A stretch of DNA of 64,000 nucleotides, from contig NZ_JAAAKZ010000011.1 of NCBI RefSeq assembly GCF_009905605.1, positions 124,001-188,000 of the forward strand, given 5' to 3'. The notes beneath the pieces were generated by a model. It was not told the origin of the DNA. It was given only the letters and a program-made list of their open reading frames with translations, and made no database searches. The position numbers and the translations under genes were made by a program. This DNA comes from Runella sp. CRIBMP. Its GTDB lineage: Bacteria > Bacteroidota > Bacteroidia > Cytophagales > Spirosomataceae. Within the stretch, counting starts at the first letter, position 1. Each line of letters starts with the position of its first letter. Below are positions 9,776-17,208 of this stretch, piece after piece.

Positions 9776-9778
9776 ACT

Positions 9779-10153
9779 TCACACTGGGTTTGTGTTCATT
9801 ATTTCATGTTCTATGCCCCAGTAGTAGATACTTTCTAAAATCGGGATAAAAGACTTTCCCAAATCGGTTAGGCTGTACTCAGTGCGGGGCGGAATTTCCT
9901 GATAATCTTTTTTGGTCACCCATCCGCTTTGCATTAAATCCTTCAATTGCTGAATCAGCATTTTTTCGGAAACGTTCGGAATGGCTTTTTTGATCTCGTT
10001 GTAACGTAACACATCAGTTCTCAGGTGCCACAGAATGATCAGTTTCCATCGGCCCCCAATGGCCAGCATGGTAGACGTGATCGGACATCCCTGGGTGATG
10101 GTCTTCTCGTTGAGATGGTTGGTTGAATTTTTCTTTCTCATTGCAGTTTGCAT
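9779..10153 (-). CDS. HxlR-family winged-helix transcriptional regulator
   Basis: 124 residues (or 120 if the ATG at 10141 is used). C-P-I-T-S-T-M-L-A-I-G-G-R-W-K-L-I-I-L-W-H-L then RYNEIKKAIPNVSEKML and SLTDLG are diagnostic of HxlR regulators, including a lone cysteine in the first helix that often senses electrophiles. It is divergent from the SDR gene. Two copies of TGTACTTACT lie between them, so control of itself and the SDR/NTF2 pair is likely. Confidence 0.88.
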   Translation of the reverse strand: MQTAMRKKNSTNHLNEKTITQGCPITSTMLAIGGRWKLIILWHLRTDVLRYNEIKKAIPNVSEKMLIQQLKDLMQSGWVTKKDYQEIPPRTEYSLTDLGKSFIPILESIYYWGIEHEIMNTNPV

Positions 10154-10155
10154 TT

Positions 10156-10183
10156 TGTACTTACTAAATTGTATGTACTTACT
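10156..10183. promoter_or_regulatory. Direct-repeat operator candidate for the HxlR regulator
   Basis: TGTACTTACT occurs at 10156-10165 and again at 10174-10183, centres 18 bp apart, just upstream of the likely SDR promoter and just before the HxlR start codon. HxlR-type proteins bind paired sites in such divergent spacers. Confidence 0.55.
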
Positions 10184-10186
10184 TAT

Positions 10187-10217
10187 TTTACAGTAAAGAT
10201 ACCGGCTTTTACTTTTG
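10187..10217 (+). promoter_or_regulatory. Candidate Bacteroidota promoter for the SDR gene
   Basis: TACTTTTG at 10210-10217 fits the Bacteroidota -7 element TAnnTTTG. A weak TTTA lies 19 bp upstream at 10187-10190. The SDR ATG at 10241 follows 23 bp later. Confidence 0.4.
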
Positions 10218-10240
10218 TTGCAAAATCAACCGGATCAACT

Positions 10241-10960
10241 ATGAATTCCCTGAAAAGTAAGATCGTAATCGTCATTGGCGGCAGTTCGGGCATTGGACGC
10301 GCCGTTGTTTCTCTGGCCTGTGAGCAGGGTGCATCAGTCACCCTGACGAGCCGATCGTTGGATAAAGCCAAAAAAATGGCCAACGAAATCGGCCCTAACG
10401 TCGATGCATCGGCTCTGGATGTTAATAATGAAAAAGCAGTGAATGATTTTTTTGCCTCATTCAGCGAAATTGACCATGTCTACATTGCTGCGGGAAAAAC
10501 TCGATTGGGAAGTGTAACGGGCGGGGATCTCGAAGACTCCATGTCGGCGTTTAACGAGCGCATTCTGGGCAGTTTGCGGGTCGTGAGGGCGGCAGTTGGT
10601 AAGATAAAACCGGGCGGCTCCATTACGTTTACAGGAGGGGTGTCGACCGACCGCCCCATTGCAGGTGCCTGGGTATCAGGCTTAGGTACGGCTTCGGCTG
10701 AGCAACTGGCCCGCGTGCTGGTGATGGAGTTTCCAAGTGTTCGTTTCAATGCCGTTGCTCCCGGCTATACTGACACGCCCCTGTGGGATTCGATCATGGG
10801 TGACAATAGGGCCTCCCTTCTGGCAGGAGTTGCTGCCACCCTGCCCGTTAAGAAAATCGCTACCCCTGAAGAAGTGGCTTCGGCGGTGCTGTTTCTGATG
10901 TCCAATGCCTCCATTACCGGTGAAACTATCCACGTGGATGGCGGTGCCAGGCTGGTTTAA
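10241..10960 (+). CDS. SDR-fold protein lacking the usual Tyr-x3-Lys pair
   Basis: 239 residues from the ATG at 10241. An earlier in-frame ATG at 10148 would add 31 residues unlike the family and overlap the HxlR start. The Rossmann motif GGSSGIG (about 13-19) and AVAPGYTDT are classic SDR. At the catalytic position the sequence reads GAWVSGLGTASAEQL, without the usual YxxxK. It may thus be a non-classical oxidoreductase or an NAD(P)-binding sensor. It ends with VDGGARLV and is followed after 30 bp by the NTF2-like gene. Confidence 0.8.
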   Translation: MNSLKSKIVIVIGGSSGIGRAVVSLACEQGASVTLTSRSLDKAKKMANEIGPNVDASALDVNNEKAVNDFFASFSEIDHVYIAAGKTRLGSVTGGDLEDSMSAFNERILGSLRVVRAAVGKIKPGGSITFTGGVSTDRPIAGAWVSGLGTASAEQLARVLVMEFPSVRFNAVAPGYTDTPLWDSIMGDNRASLLAGVAATLPVKKIATPEEVASAVLFLMSNASITGETIHVDGGARLV

Positions 10961-10990
10961 TTATTCAACAACCGTTAAACACTAAAATAA

Positions 10991-11344
10991 ATGACAGAAC
11001 AACAGATTTCAGCCGCGTTAGACGAATTGGTGTCAATCGTTTCCGCAGGAAAACCCATGGACGCTTTTGAAAAATTTTACCATGAAGACCTTGAAAAAAC
11101 CGATTTGGACGGAGTTTTGGTCAAAGGTAAAGACAGGAATCGCGCAATTGGGTGGGAGTTATTATCGAAAGTCTCGAATGTAAAAGACTTTTCACGAGTG
11201 GGTCAGGTCATCAAGGGCAATCGAAGTTTTCTAGTGTGGAGCCTTGATTTTGACCACGCTGAGAATGGCCCCGTAAAGGTAGTCCAGGTAGCCATTCAGG
11301 ATTGGGAAATGGGAAAAATCATTCGGGAACGGTTTATTGCTTAA
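10991..11344 (+). CDS. NTF2-like / SnoaL-like small protein
   Basis: 117 residues with the cone-shaped NTF2 pattern: an N-terminal helix (ALDELVSIVSAGKPMDAFEKFY), HEDLEKTD, then strands ending VVQVAIQDWEMGKIIRERF. No signal peptide. Such proteins are often small isomerases, cyclases or accessory subunits. It follows the SDR gene and is probably in the same transcript, ending at the hairpin 11358-11390. Confidence 0.7.
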   Translation: MTEQQISAALDELVSIVSAGKPMDAFEKFYHEDLEKTDLDGVLVKGKDRNRAIGWELLSKVSNVKDFSRVGQVIKGNRSFLVWSLDFDHAENGPVKVVQVAIQDWEMGKIIRERFIA

Positions 11345-11357
11345 CAGATAAATTTCC

Positions 11358-11390
11358 AAAAAGGGGTGCCGGTAATCAGCCCCCCTTTTT
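11358..11390 (+). terminator. Rho-independent terminator-like hairpin
   Basis: AAAAAGGGG pairs with CCCCTTTTT across a short loop, directly after the NTF2-like stop. The T run serves the plus strand; the A run also allows it to work for the converging DoxX-like gene. Confidence 0.65.
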
Positions 11391-11429
11391 CGATTTCAGG
11401 ACATGAGAGGTAATAGTTGTCGTTTAACC

Positions 11430-11846
11430 TCATCCAATGATACGATTGTCTTTGGCCACATAGCGGGCAAAACCCAATAGTGCTCCGGTGACCATTAGGT
11501 TTCTGAAAACGTTTACCATTTCCAGTTCTTTTTCGCGGGCCAAATCGGCAGTCATATTTTCTATTCCCAATTCATGTCCCATTGCTCTTGGGAGATGAAC
11601 CAACATTGCCATCAGAATGACGTACAGCGCCATCAGCGAATAGGCCAATTTGTCGTATTTACCAATCAATGCACTCACAATAAAAAGCAGAATGCAAACC
11701 GCTGTGAAGTAATTCCAAAAATAAGCAAAAGGGAGATAATCGGGCACGAAAGCGGCTCCGGTTTCGGGTTTCCCAAGGTGTAAACCCACATACATCAAAA
11801 AAGAGAGCGGAAAAAGGTATTTTCCAAAAGTAAGAATTTTGTTCAT
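11430..11846 (-). CDS. DoxX-like small membrane protein
   Basis: 138 residues with four hydrophobic segments (about 8-25, 43-62, 66-86, 115-130) and a charged C-terminus, as in DoxX/DoxD-like proteins found beside redox-stress genes. Its function is not established by sequence alone. It is divergent from the GlxA-type regulator with only about 55 bp between them. Confidence 0.6.
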   Translation of the reverse strand: MNKILTFGKYLFPLSFLMYVGLHLGKPETGAAFVPDYLPFAYFWNYFTAVCILLFIVSALIGKYDKLAYSLMALYVILMAMLVHLPRAMGHELGIENMTADLAREKELEMVNVFRNLMVTGALLGFARYVAKDNRIIG

Positions 11847-11902
11847 TAGTGCTGATTGGTTTATGATAGGACAAAATTACTGCCCTATTTTGGCATACTT
11901 GG

Positions 11903-12685
11903 GTGGCAAATCTGACAATACAAGGTGCCGATCTGGTAATCATACCGGCAATGGTGGGAGATTTTACTTCTCTTATTGAAGAACACTCCGCTTTTATTGA
12001 CTGGTTGAAAATACAGTATGAAAAAGGAACGGTTTTGTGCAGTACATGCAGCGGAGCGTTTTTTTTGGCTACCACGGGGCATCTCGACGGCAGAGAAGCG
12101 ACGACATCCTGGTTTGCTTCTGCTGCCTTCCGGGCTTTATTTCCCCACGTAAAATTGATTGACGAAAAAATCATCGTTGACAACGGCAGATCCATCACCG
12201 GTGGAGCTACCATGTCATTTCAAAATCTGTGTATTTATTTAATAAAGAAGTATTACGGAACAGAAATAGGAAACTATGCCGCCAAAATGTTTTTGGTAGA
12301 AAAGGGCAAAGCCTCACAGTTGACCTATTCCATTTTCAACGCACAAAAAGATCATGCGGATGATGAAATTCTGAAAACCCAACACTTCATTGAAAAGAAT
12401 GCGGGAGAAAAAATAAGCGTTTCGCAACTTGCCCAAGATTCAGCCATGGCCGAACGCACCTTTATCCGACGGTTTAAAAATGCAACGGGCAATACTCCCT
12501 CCGAATATATCCAGCGGGTAAAGGTGGAATTGGCCAAGAAATTACTGGAAAATGAGACGTATTCCGTCAAAGAAATTTGTTACGAGACCGGTTACGAAGA
12601 CCAAACCTACTTCCGCAGTGTATTTCGCAAATTTACGGGTCAAACCCCTGCGAAATATAAAAAACAATTTACGTTTATAGTATAA
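11903..12685 (+). CDS. GlxA-type AraC regulator, 5'-truncated
   Basis: 260 residues. The first half is the DJ-1/PfpI-like domain of GlxA regulators, recognisable by GADLVIIPAMVGDF, the nucleophile-elbow segment CSTCSGAFFLA and SITGGATMSFQN. The C-terminal 100 residues carry two AraC helix-turn-helix motifs (ISVSQLAQDSAMAERTFIRR and YSVKEICYETGYEDQTYF). GlxA proteins normally begin with about 60 more residues (first strand and helix of the domain), and none are found upstream in this frame. The gene may be inactive or may have lost its ligand pocket. It is divergent from the DoxX-like gene. Confidence 0.75.
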   Translation: MANLTIQGADLVIIPAMVGDFTSLIEEHSAFIDWLKIQYEKGTVLCSTCSGAFFLATTGHLDGREATTSWFASAAFRALFPHVKLIDEKIIVDNGRSITGGATMSFQNLCIYLIKKYYGTEIGNYAAKMFLVEKGKASQLTYSIFNAQKDHADDEILKTQHFIEKNAGEKISVSQLAQDSAMAERTFIRRFKNATGNTPSEYIQRVKVELAKKLLENETYSVKEICYETGYEDQTYFRSVFRKFTGQTPAKYKKQFTFIV

Positions 12686-12990
12686 AACAACCTTCAGCGG
12701 AATCTCTCTGTGCGATTTTTAAGCGGTCCCGATCGGAATTCCTTTGAGTGCTCGTTGCAGTAAATAAAACTTGTTATGATGCTGAGGTAGAAAATGGCGG
12801 TACTTACCGGATCTTTGTGGTCATTCATTTTTTTAAGCCCGATATTTCAAAAAAATCTGCTAACAGAAGATAAACCCAATGCATATTTCGTTGATGTTTT
12901 GATTATCATGCAAAGTTCCGATGATCAAAACACGAGCAATTTGACTTAGGTCAATTAATGCGGCTGCTTACACTTTAGCTCGTATTCTGC
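12686..12990. other. Gene-free spacer
   Basis: I see no convincing gene. A loose inverted repeat (GTTTTGAT at 12896, ATCAAAAC at 12924) is present. A 52-codon plus-strand frame from 12794 has no recognisable features. Confidence 0.5.
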
Positions 12991-14169
12991 TTAATGTTTC
13001 GAGGGAAATACCTTCGGCAAAACCTCTTTGAGAAAATACATCAGGCCCGTTACCCAAACGGTCTCTTCTTTTTGGTAAAATTCGCTTTCCGGCACCACAA
13101 CGTAACTTTGAGTAAGTGATAGATCGCGCCGACTTTCATAAAATCCCCGCGACAGTGTCGGGGCATTCGTCAATTTGATTTCTATTCCGATCTTCTTTCC
13201 CGAAGGGGTAATGAGCACTAAATCTATTTCGGCCCCTACCTGCGTACGATAGTAGAAAAATTGATAATCCGGCCCGACAGTACGGCGAATCTGTTCGATG
13301 ACATATCCTTCCCACGACCCGCCTGCGGAAAGATTCCCCAACAGGTCTTCGTACGAATTGATTTTGGCCAAACGATGCAAAACTCCCGAATCACGTACAT
13401 AAAGTTTAGGGGATTTGACCAACCGCTTACCGATATTGACAAAGTAGGGTTGCAGGCGCGTTATCAAAAAACTCCCTTCCAAAATGTCGAGATATTTACT
13501 GACCGTAGGTTGAGAGATACCGATAGAACGGGATAGCTCAGCCACATTCAGGATATTTCCATTGACTTGGGTAAGCATTGTTAATAACGTGCGCATGAGG
13601 GTTTGCGGAATTTCATACCCCAGCGATTGTAAATCACGCTGAAGAAACGTTTCAATAAAATTGTCCGTCCATCGACGCATGAGCAGGTCAGTCGGCGCAA
13701 AAAGTGCATTGGGGAAACCTCCGCGCAGCCAGTGAGTTTGGAGCGACGTTTGTTCAACCACTTCTTCCGCCGAAAAAGGGGTTAATTCGGAATAGGCAAT
13801 TCTTCCCGCTAAGGTTTCTGAAGAATTTTTAAGGATACTCGGCGAAGCCGAACCCAAAAGTATAAAGCGAGCAGGCTCCCGTTGGCGGTCAATCAGGGAA
13901 CGAAGCTGTCCAAACAGTTGGGGCATGAGTTGGATTTCATCAATGATAACGCATTTATCGACATGAGCTTCTAAATAAAAACCTGCTGATTGGAGCTTTG
14001 AACGGTCACTTTCGTCTTCCAGATCTAAATATAAACAGGGTTTTGTGAGCTGATGTTGGAGCCAACGCGCCAGGGTCGTTTTGCCCACCTGACGCGGCCC
14101 AATGATACCGACCGCCGGAAAATAGCTGAGGTCGGTCATAATCTGTTGGGTGATTTTTCGCTGAATCAT
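12991..14169 (-). CDS. DUF4143-type AAA ATPase
   Basis: 392 residues from ATG at 14169; two codons upstream a TTG could also be read. Walker A is GPRQVGKTT (about 24-32) and Walker B-like CVIIDEIQLMP lies near 76-86. A winged-helix-like middle (ELSRSIGISQPTVSKYLDIL) precedes the C-terminal DUF4143 nuclease-like region with VGAEIDLVL and GIEIKL. These proteins are common and often mobile in Bacteroidota; their role is unsettled. The upstream palindrome 14181-14232 almost touches the start codon, suggesting autoregulation. Confidence 0.88.
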   Translation of the reverse strand: MIQRKITQQIMTDLSYFPAVGIIGPRQVGKTTLARWLQHQLTKPCLYLDLEDESDRSKLQSAGFYLEAHVDKCVIIDEIQLMPQLFGQLRSLIDRQREPARFILLGSASPSILKNSSETLAGRIAYSELTPFSAEEVVEQTSLQTHWLRGGFPNALFAPTDLLMRRWTDNFIETFLQRDLQSLGYEIPQTLMRTLLTMLTQVNGNILNVAELSRSIGISQPTVSKYLDILEGSFLITRLQPYFVNIGKRLVKSPKLYVRDSGVLHRLAKINSYEDLLGNLSAGGSWEGYVIEQIRRTVGPDYQFFYYRTQVGAEIDLVLITPSGKKIGIEIKLTNAPTLSRGFYESRRDLSLTQSYVVVPESEFYQKEETVWVTGLMYFLKEVLPKVFPSKH

Positions 14170-14180
14170 GGCCAAAAATA

Positions 14181-14232
14181 AAAATTAACCTTGAAAATAT
14201 AAAATCAGATTTATATTTTCAAGGTTAATTTT
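14181..14232. promoter_or_regulatory. Perfect 23-bp-arm palindrome upstream of the DUF4143 ATPase
   Basis: The arm at 14181-14203 begins AAAATTAACCTTGAAAATAT. Its perfect reverse complement lies at 14210-14232, with a six-base loop (ATCAGA). It sits 11 bp from the ATPase start. This can be an operator read by the ATPase's winged helix or a cruciform target. Confidence 0.75.
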
Positions 14233-14328
14233 AACAAATAAGCTTGTTAACCACCGACCATCTGCCACCTGCCCGTACGGAAATGAAGCCGATAACTTCC
14301 CTTTGAGGAATGGGGACGGAAGAAAAAA

Positions 14329-14894
14329 TCACCTTGTGAATATAATCAACCCCAGCCCGATGATATAACACATCAGCATCATGTTCAGCAACGCGGAGGT
14401 ACCTTTCGGCGCATTTTTGAATTCTTTCTAAATATAGATTCCCCACAAAGCGGCCACGATCGTAACGCCTTGTCCAAGACCGTAGGAGATGGCGGGGCTG
14501 GCCTTTTCGGCGGCTAAAATGCTGAACGACATACCCACATTCCAGATCATGCCTCCCAGGATTCCCATCAGGTGGTCGCGGGCGCTGCCGTTGAAATACG
14601 CCGCAAACGACGTGGGTTGCCCCACAAACGGCCGATACATCAGCACGGTATTGAAAAAATGCCGACGGCAAAAAAGACCAATGCCGTGTAGGGGGTTAAT
14701 TTTCCCGCTTCGGGAAAGGCAAAATCGGTGGTCATCGAATTGGCCACGTACTTATAAAAAAAGCCCATCAACACCGGGTCGTGTGCCTCCACGGTAATGC
14801 CTGTGAGAAGTTTGGTCTCCGTTTCGTTGGGCGTGATGGCAAACAGATAGGAATAGATCTCATCGGGTAGCGGCTTTGCGGGGGCCGGATTCAT
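14329..14894 (-). pseudogene. GRP/RhaT-type sugar transporter, truncated and frameshifted
   Basis: The C-terminal half of a DMT-like sugar transporter is readable in pieces: LTPYTALVFFAVGIFSIPC, then in another frame YRPFVGQPTSFAAYFNG and SPAISYGLGQGVTIVAALWG, then after a TAG at about 14426 KEFKNAPKGTSALLNMM and a final membrane segment. There is one frameshift near 14645, one in-frame stop, and the N-terminal half is absent. It cannot make a transporter. Confidence 0.7.
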
Positions 14895-15320
14895 ATCCCT
14901 TGCAAAGATACTGTCAAAAACAATAGAGCTGTATCCGAACGTATGAACCGGTGTTGCCTGTTTTCATTCTATAAATGATTTTTAATTATCATTTATAAAT
15001 TGCTCAAATGTTATCGGCTGTTTGTCGGTAATTCTCTCAACTCAATCTGTTATTTTAGGTTTTTTTTGAAATCTTGGGAAATAGTGAAGCATAATCATAG
15101 GTGCGAGATAAGGTAAAACTTAAGTAGTACGAGTTTTGATTATAAAAATGTTATCATTTTATATGAAAATGATAACATTCGGAAATCTACTGCAATTAAC
15201 TTATTATAAAGAGTTAAATCGTTCGGTTTATATATTACGACGGAGAATTGTGGTAAGAGTTTACGAAGTTAAAGATTGTTTATCAATCAGTTAATTAACA
15301 AATTAAATGGAATTTTGCCG
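14895..15320. other. AT-rich spacer with two inverted repeats
   Basis: No gene was recognised. Inverted repeats lie at 14970-14979/14988-14997 (TATAAATGAT, 8-base loop) and at 15147-15160/15166-15179 (14-bp perfect arms AATGTTATCATTTT, 5-base loop). The latter is far from any start codon; it may be an operator, a hairpin downstream of the IclR gene (its T-rich arm ends do not fit a standard terminator), or a remnant of a mobile end. Confidence 0.55.
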
Positions 15321-16061
15321 CTAAGAGAGCATTTTTCGATTAATAACCGCGACGGCATCCCGCAGTCCCTGAATAATTTCTTTCTTTTTAGCTGCCGAAA
15401 AACGATATTCGGGTAAAAAGATACTAAGTCCGGCAACGACCTGATTATTGACCATTATGGGCACTGCAAAACCTACCAAATGAGTATTTTTGAAATGCGT
15501 CATGGCCATACCGTCCTCCCTGATTTTGGCCAATGCTTTCAGCAATCCTTCTACGGTATCCGCTTCTTCCCACAGCGCTTTCTCAGGGAGGCCGTTGTGT
15601 TGCAAAAAACGTTCCCGCTCTTTGTCCGAAAGATACGCCAACAGCAGCCGACCGCTCGCGGTTTCATAGACACTGCGCTCCGAACGAATCCGTACCTGTA
15701 TGTCCTGATTGCTATTGACAACGTGCAGTATGAAGCGTTTATAATTACGCAAAGTCCCTAAAATACAGGATTCATTCAACCGCTCGGTGAGCTGTTCCAT
15801 CGGTTCCTTGGCCGCCATAACCAAATCCTGTCCGTAGGCTACTTCATTGGTCAGCTGAAAGGCCATCGGCCCGAGCCGATAGCCTTTCTTTTTGCCGATG
15901 TGTTCCAAATAATTTTTGGCCACCAATGTTTTGATGATGTTGGCCGCGGTAGCCTGATTGAGTTGCAGACCTTCCGCAATTTCGGGGAGAGAAACCGCCT
16001 GCCCATTTCGTTGAGCGACCATTTCCAAAATATCAAATGCCTTAATGATTACCTGTACCAT
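15321..16061 (-). CDS. IclR-family transcriptional regulator
   Basis: 246 residues. N-terminal winged helix (SLPEIAEGLQLNQATAANII) followed by the IclR effector domain, with ASGRLLLAYL and the GLSIF segment near the end. IclR proteins often sense uronate or keto-acid intermediates (as KdgR does). Its position next to kduD and the PUL suggests it controls both. Operator candidates lie at 17059-17077 and 17167-17199. Confidence 0.88.
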   Translation of the reverse strand: MVQVIIKAFDILEMVAQRNGQAVSLPEIAEGLQLNQATAANIIKTLVAKNYLEHIGKKKGYRLGPMAFQLTNEVAYGQDLVMAAKEPMEQLTERLNESCILGTLRNYKRFILHVVNSNQDIQVRIRSERSVYETASGRLLLAYLSDKERERFLQHNGLPEKALWEEADTVEGLLKALAKIREDGMAMTHFKNTHLVGFAVPIMVNNQVVAGLSIFLPEYRFSAAKKKEIIQGLRDAVAVINRKMLS

Positions 16062-16150
16062 ACATTACTATTGTGAGAGTAAATATAGGTGATTTTCAAC
16101 AATTCATTAAAACGCGTCATTTTTCGGAAAGTGCTTTAAGAAAAAACGTC

Positions 16151-16918
16151 CTACCGTCCCATCCAACCACCATCTACGGTCACAATCGTTCCGTGTACAT
16201 AATTAGCCGCTTCAGAGGCCAGAAACAAGGTAATTCCCTTAAAGTCATCGGGTGTTCCCCAACGCCCGGCAGGAATACGCGATAAAATAGAAGCGCTTCG
16301 GTCGGCATCTTTGCGGAGTGCGTCTGTATTGTCGGTAGCGATGTAGCCCGGTGCGATGCCGTTGACATTTACGCCTTTTCCCGCCCATTCATTAGCAAGC
16401 GCTTTGACCAAACTTCCAATAGCGCCTTTGCTCGCGGCGTAACCGGGTACATTAATGCCCCCCTGAAACGTGAGCAGCGAAGCCGTAAAAATGATTTTCC
16501 CCTCCCCTCTTGCCACCATCTCTTTGCCGATTTCCCGACTCAACACAAACTGCGCGTTGAGGTTGGTTTCAATGACGGTATCCCAGTATTCATCGGGGTG
16601 TTCGGCAGCGGGTTTGCGCAGGATTGTGCCTGCGTTATTCACCAAAATATCAATTTTTGGAAAGTCGGCTTTTACAGCTTCAATGAAGCGATACAGATCC
16701 AGACGATCGGCAAAATCACACTGATATGCTTTAAAGCTTCGGTCCAATGCCAGCACCTCCTGTTCAATGCTGCTCCCCGACAATTCCAACGTGGCAGATA
16801 CGCCGATAATATCGGCTCCTGCCTCGGCCAAAGCAAGTGCCATAGCTTTACCGATTCCTCTTTTAGAGCCCGTTACTAGTGCTGTTTTTCCCTTAAGATC
16901 AAAAAGTTGATGCGCCAT
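16151..16918 (-). CDS. kduD: 2-deoxy-D-gluconate / 5-keto-4-deoxyuronate pathway dehydrogenase (KduD-like SDR)
   Basis: 255 residues. NAD-binding TGSKRGIG (about 16-23), NNAG (94-97), catalytic S147, Y160, K164 (YAASK), and the ending RIPAGRWGTPDDFKG...VDGGWMGR, which is the KduD hallmark. KduD reduces or oxidises the keto-deoxy-gluconate intermediates formed after unsaturated uronates are released from pectin-, alginate- or glucuronate-type polymers. It faces away from the susC gene across a 290-bp control region and is followed by the IclR gene on the same strand. Confidence 0.82.
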   Translation of the reverse strand: MAHQLFDLKGKTALVTGSKRGIGKAMALALAEAGADIIGVSATLELSGSSIEQEVLALDRSFKAYQCDFADRLDLYRFIEAVKADFPKIDILVNNAGTILRKPAAEHPDEYWDTVIETNLNAQFVLSREIGKEMVARGEGKIIFTASLLTFQGGINVPGYAASKGAIGSLVKALANEWAGKGVNVNGIAPGYIATDNTDALRKDADRSASILSRIPAGRWGTPDDFKGITLFLASEAANYVHGTIVTVDGGWMGR

Positions 16919-17058
16919 AATATTTGATTATTGTTAGAGTATTAATGTTTTATTTATTGACTATAATTTTATTCTAAATAGGAATTGAAAAAAAAATAAA
17001 AATGATGATAATATGATTTTTTTTATATCAAACACCAAATTTAACTTCTAATTATTAT

Positions 17059-17077
17059 TTGTATTGTACAAATACAA
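17059..17077. promoter_or_regulatory. Inverted-repeat operator candidate between kduD and susC
   Basis: TTGTATT-GTACA-AATACAA, seven-base arms and five-base spacer, roughly midway between the divergent starts. IclR-family operators have this kind of architecture. Confidence 0.4.
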
Positions 17078-17166
17078 TAAACCTATCTTATTAAATTACA
17101 ATAAAAAAATTATATTTTGACAAAAGTATTGACATCTCGTTAATAATCAAATAATATTGTATCGTG

Positions 17167-17199
17167 ATAGTATAAATTATCAATGTTATAGTATAAATT
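17167..17199 (+). promoter_or_regulatory. Tandem 12-bp repeats directly upstream of susC
   Basis: ATAGTATAAATT occurs at 17167-17178 and 17188-17199, exactly 21 bp apart (two helical turns), ending 9 bp before the ATG. The position suits a dimeric regulator or a doubled promoter element controlling the PUL. Confidence 0.45.
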
Positions 17200-17208
17200 C
17201 CAGAACCA

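Noticed and set aside
10148-10240. Upstream start of the SDR gene
   Set aside because: It would overlap the HxlR start and add an atypical 31-residue leader; the ATG at 10241 begins directly before the Rossmann strand.
14231-14671. Minus-strand 146-codon frame
   Set aside because: It is another frame of the broken sugar transporter; composition is Arg/Cys/His-rich as expected of a shadow.
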